A DNA stretch of 7,577 nt, taken from Pseudobacteriovorax antillogorgiicola (GTDB lineage: Bacteria > Bdellovibrionota_B > Oligoflexia > Oligoflexales > RGVZ01). Each line of letters begins with the position of its first letter. Position 1 is the first letter of the stretch. The stretch spans positions 1-7,577 of the forward strand of contig CAMDGW010000116.1 of NCBI GenBank assembly GCA_945897695.1. The letters are read 5' to 3'. The translations under genes and the position numbers were made by a program. The notes under the pieces are model-generated. The model had not been told where the DNA came from. It did no database searches and saw only the letters and a program-made list of their open reading frames with translations. Below, piece by piece: positions 6,261-7,577 of this stretch.

Positions 6261-7272
6261 CCTCGAAGAAATTTGTATGCGCTATCAGGCCGCAGGATTG
6301 TACACGCATGTGTACGCATCCTGCGGTTTTCTCCATGATAAGTCCCCGGCTTTGTCCTTTGCCAGCCTTCCGGGAGAGCGAACGGTCTTTGACTTGTCTA
6401 GTCTTACGAAGGCGTTAGTAACGACTCCGCTAGCTTTGTGGTTCTGTGATCGGAGCTCAGGAGACCTGAAAGGCGTCACATTAGAGGCTTTATTTGGCCG
6501 CGACATCGTGGAAAAAGTTGCTGCCGGTACAGGGGGTTTTTCACTGGCGAGTCTTCTTCGGCATGAGTCAGGGCTTCCAGCCTGGAGAAATTTTTATGTG
6601 GAATGCGAAGGTCGCCGGCAAGGCTTGGAAGAGGTAATAAATCGAAGTTTAAAGGGACTTGTTGGAGACGTCAGAGATGTTTACAGCGATGTTGGAATGA
6701 TTTTGCTCGGAAGTCTTTTCGAAAAGGCGACAAATAAAAAATTAATTGAATTGTGGTGGGAGGTTTGTGGCGCGTCCGACATCAAATCCTCGCGAACCCT
6801 AACTTTTGGTGCAGCATTGGATTCAAGTAGCGCTATTTCAACAGGTTATTGCCCCGTTCGCAGAAGAGATCTTATCGGCGAAGTGCACGATGAGAATTGT
6901 TGGGCACTTGGGGGCTTTACTGGACATGCAGGGCTCTTTGCTGCTGGCCCAGATGTGGAGAGATTTTTAAAGGACCTGTGGTCGTCACCGCTTGGGCGCA
7001 AAGTTTTTGACATTAATTTTGCAGAGGTAAATTCTCCCGGCGAGTCCCTTATGGGTTGGCGCAAAGGCAGAGATCATTCCGCTAATTCGTTTGCTGAAGG
7101 GCGTGGCTGCGGGCACTTGGGTTTTACAGGAACAGCTTTTTGGGTAGATCCGAAGACAAAAGCTTATGCGGTCTTGTTAACTAACAGAGTGATTTCAGGG
7201 CGTGTTTCAACAAGGATCAAGGATTTCAGGCGAGAGGCCTTTGGCGTTATGTGGGATTGTCTTAAAAAATGA
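6253..7272 (+). CDS. Serine hydrolase of the beta-lactamase / penicillin-binding protein family (class C-like fold)
   Basis: This serine hydrolase of the beta-lactamase superfamily has about 340 residues. Numbered from TTG 6253, the nucleophile motif is Ser50-Leu-Thr-Lys53 within FDLSSLTK. The second motif is Tyr144-Ser-Asp (VYSDVG, a common variant in this family), and the third is His288-Leu-Gly in HLGFTGTAFWVDP. LLRHESGLPAW is also typical. Such proteins act on peptidoglycan peptides, esters or small amides; the true substrate cannot be read from the sequence. No signal peptide or membrane segment is visible, so it looks cytoplasmic unless a partner exports it. The start is uncertain: TTG 6238, TTG 6253 or ATG 6277. 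I prefer 6253 because it keeps the amphipathic first helix (LEEICMRYQAAG) and has the best ribosome binding site. A terminator-like hairpin lies in its first codons. The stop overlaps the next start by ATGA. There is no reason to call it a resistance enzyme. Confidence 0.85.
   Translation: MANLEEICMRYQAAGLYTHVYASCGFLHDKSPALSFASLPGERTVFDLSSLTKALVTTPLALWFCDRSSGDLKGVTLEALFGRDIVEKVAAGTGGFSLASLLRHESGLPAWRNFYVECEGRRQGLEEVINRSLKGLVGDVRDVYSDVGMILLGSLFEKATNKKLIELWWEVCGASDIKSSRTLTFGAALDSSSAISTGYCPVRRRDLIGEVHDENCWALGGFTGHAGLFAAGPDVERFLKDLWSSPLGRKVFDINFAEVNSPGESLMGWRKGRDHSANSFAEGRGCGHLGFTGTAFWVDPKTKAYAVLLTNRVISGRVSTRIKDFRREAFGVMWDCLKK
6287..6330 (+). terminator. Probable intrinsic terminator of gyrA, embedded in the hydrolase coding sequence
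   Basis: CCGCAGGAT (6290-6298) pairs perfectly with ATCCTGCGG (6318-6326). Inside this, TG (6299-6300) pairs with CG (6315-6316) by one U-G and one G-C pair, and TACAC (6301-6305) pairs with GTGTA (6310-6314), closing a GCAT tetraloop. The only unpaired stem base is C6317. The stem is therefore 16 bp, extendable outward by two G-U pairs and one A-U pair using the T run. TTTT at 6327-6330 follows directly. The upstream side has no A run, so it would act on the + strand only. It begins 30 bases after the gyrA stop, a typical terminator position, yet codes for residues of the hydrolase. The T tract is short, so termination may be partial. Confidence 0.75.
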
Positions 7273-7577
7273 AGCCTGATGACGTCCGCAAGTACGATTG
7301 CCTGGTGATTGGCGCAGGTCTATCGGGTTTGACTGCGGCAGTTGAGCTTTCACGAAGAGGCATGAATACAGCCATTATTTATAACCAAGATGATTTACAT
7401 GACGCGACAAAAGCAGCACATGGGATTTCAACAATCAAAGGGATTCTTGAAAGTGATGCCGAGCTCTTTGGTTTAAAGCTTGATGGACCCCGCGGATTTA
7501 GTGATTGGTTGGCTGGCGTAGAGTCGATGATTGGAAGGTCGCGATCCGAAGCTGCCTGGTTGACGGGCGTAGAGGAA
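7269..7577 (+). CDS. FAD-dependent oxidoreductase, N-terminal part (truncated by the window edge)
   Basis: The first 103 codons are present and the reading frame is open to the right edge. The N-terminus YDCLVIGAGLSGLTAAVELSRRGMNTAII is a Rossmann dinucleotide-binding fold with the GxGxxG motif (Gly16, Gly18, Gly21), as in FAD enzymes of the succinate dehydrogenase/fumarate reductase, L-aspartate oxidase and glycerol-3-phosphate dehydrogenase groups. The following ATKAAHGISTIKG may correspond to the second FAD-contact segment seen in flavoproteins of the FrdA/NadB type, but the match is not close enough to name a substrate. The ATG overlaps the hydrolase stop as ATGA. Only a distant GGGA at 7253-7256 resembles a ribosome binding site, so coupled translation is likely. 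Sharing a transcript with the hydrolase suggests a joint pathway, which I cannot identify. No membrane segment is seen in this part. Confidence 0.8.
   Translation, partial: MKPDDVRKYDCLVIGAGLSGLTAAVELSRRGMNTAIIYNQDDLHDATKAAHGISTIKGILESDAELFGLKLDGPRGFSDWLAGVESMIGRSRSEAAWLTGVEE

Noticed and set aside
6682..6690. Missing Asn in the second active-site motif of the hydrolase (Tyr-Ser-Asp rather than Tyr-x-Asn)
   Set aside because: YSD is a common form in this broad serine hydrolase family, so it does not indicate an inactive enzyme.
6253..7272. Beta-lactamase antibiotic resistance gene
   Set aside because: The motifs fit the wide family of esterases and peptidases, there is no visible signal peptide for periplasmic action, and there is no mobile context.

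Overview
The window reads as a chromosomal replication and topology locus from a Gram-negative bacterium. All genes are on the + strand in the order dnaN, gyrB, gyrA, a serine beta-lactamase-like hydrolase, and the start of an FAD-dependent oxidoreductase that runs off the right edge. dnaN next to gyrB and gyrA is typical of the region beside the replication origin, so dnaA and oriC probably lie to the left, outside the window. GyrB carries the long insertion in its C-terminal half that is typical of Proteobacteria and relatives. The moderate base composition and divergent DnaN would fit a Bdellovibrionota or deltaproteobacterial-type lineage. That placement is an inference from memory of protein style, not from a search.

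Layout. 1-27: dnaN ribosome binding site. 28-1173: dnaN, a divergent sliding clamp. 1174-1272: a 99-base gap where many bacteria have recF; no recF is present, only a possible 10-codon ORF with a good Shine-Dalgarno sequence. 1273-3777: gyrB. 3778-3809: a 32-base spacer with the gyrA ribosome binding site. 3810-6260: gyrA. About 6253-7272: the hydrolase, which starts around the gyrA stop codon. 7269-7577: 5' part of the oxidoreductase gene, joined to the hydrolase by an ATGA stop/start overlap.

Function. DnaN tethers the replicative polymerase to DNA, while GyrB and GyrA form the A2B2 gyrase that removes positive supercoils ahead of the fork. The two downstream genes are probably translated together and look metabolic or envelope-related; nothing in them suggests a role in replication.

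The most striking signal is a 16-bp hairpin with one bulged base and a GCAT tetraloop, followed by TTTT, at about 6287-6330. It has the form of an intrinsic terminator for gyrA but lies inside the first codons of the hydrolase gene, so transcription of the downstream pair may depend on translation. Also notable are substitutions at drug-contact positions in both gyrase subunits (GyrB Gln146 at E. coli Arg136; GyrA Pro83 and Glu86 at E. coli Ala84 and Asp87) and an altered DnaN C-terminus. I saw no tRNA, rRNA, mobile element or CRISPR array.
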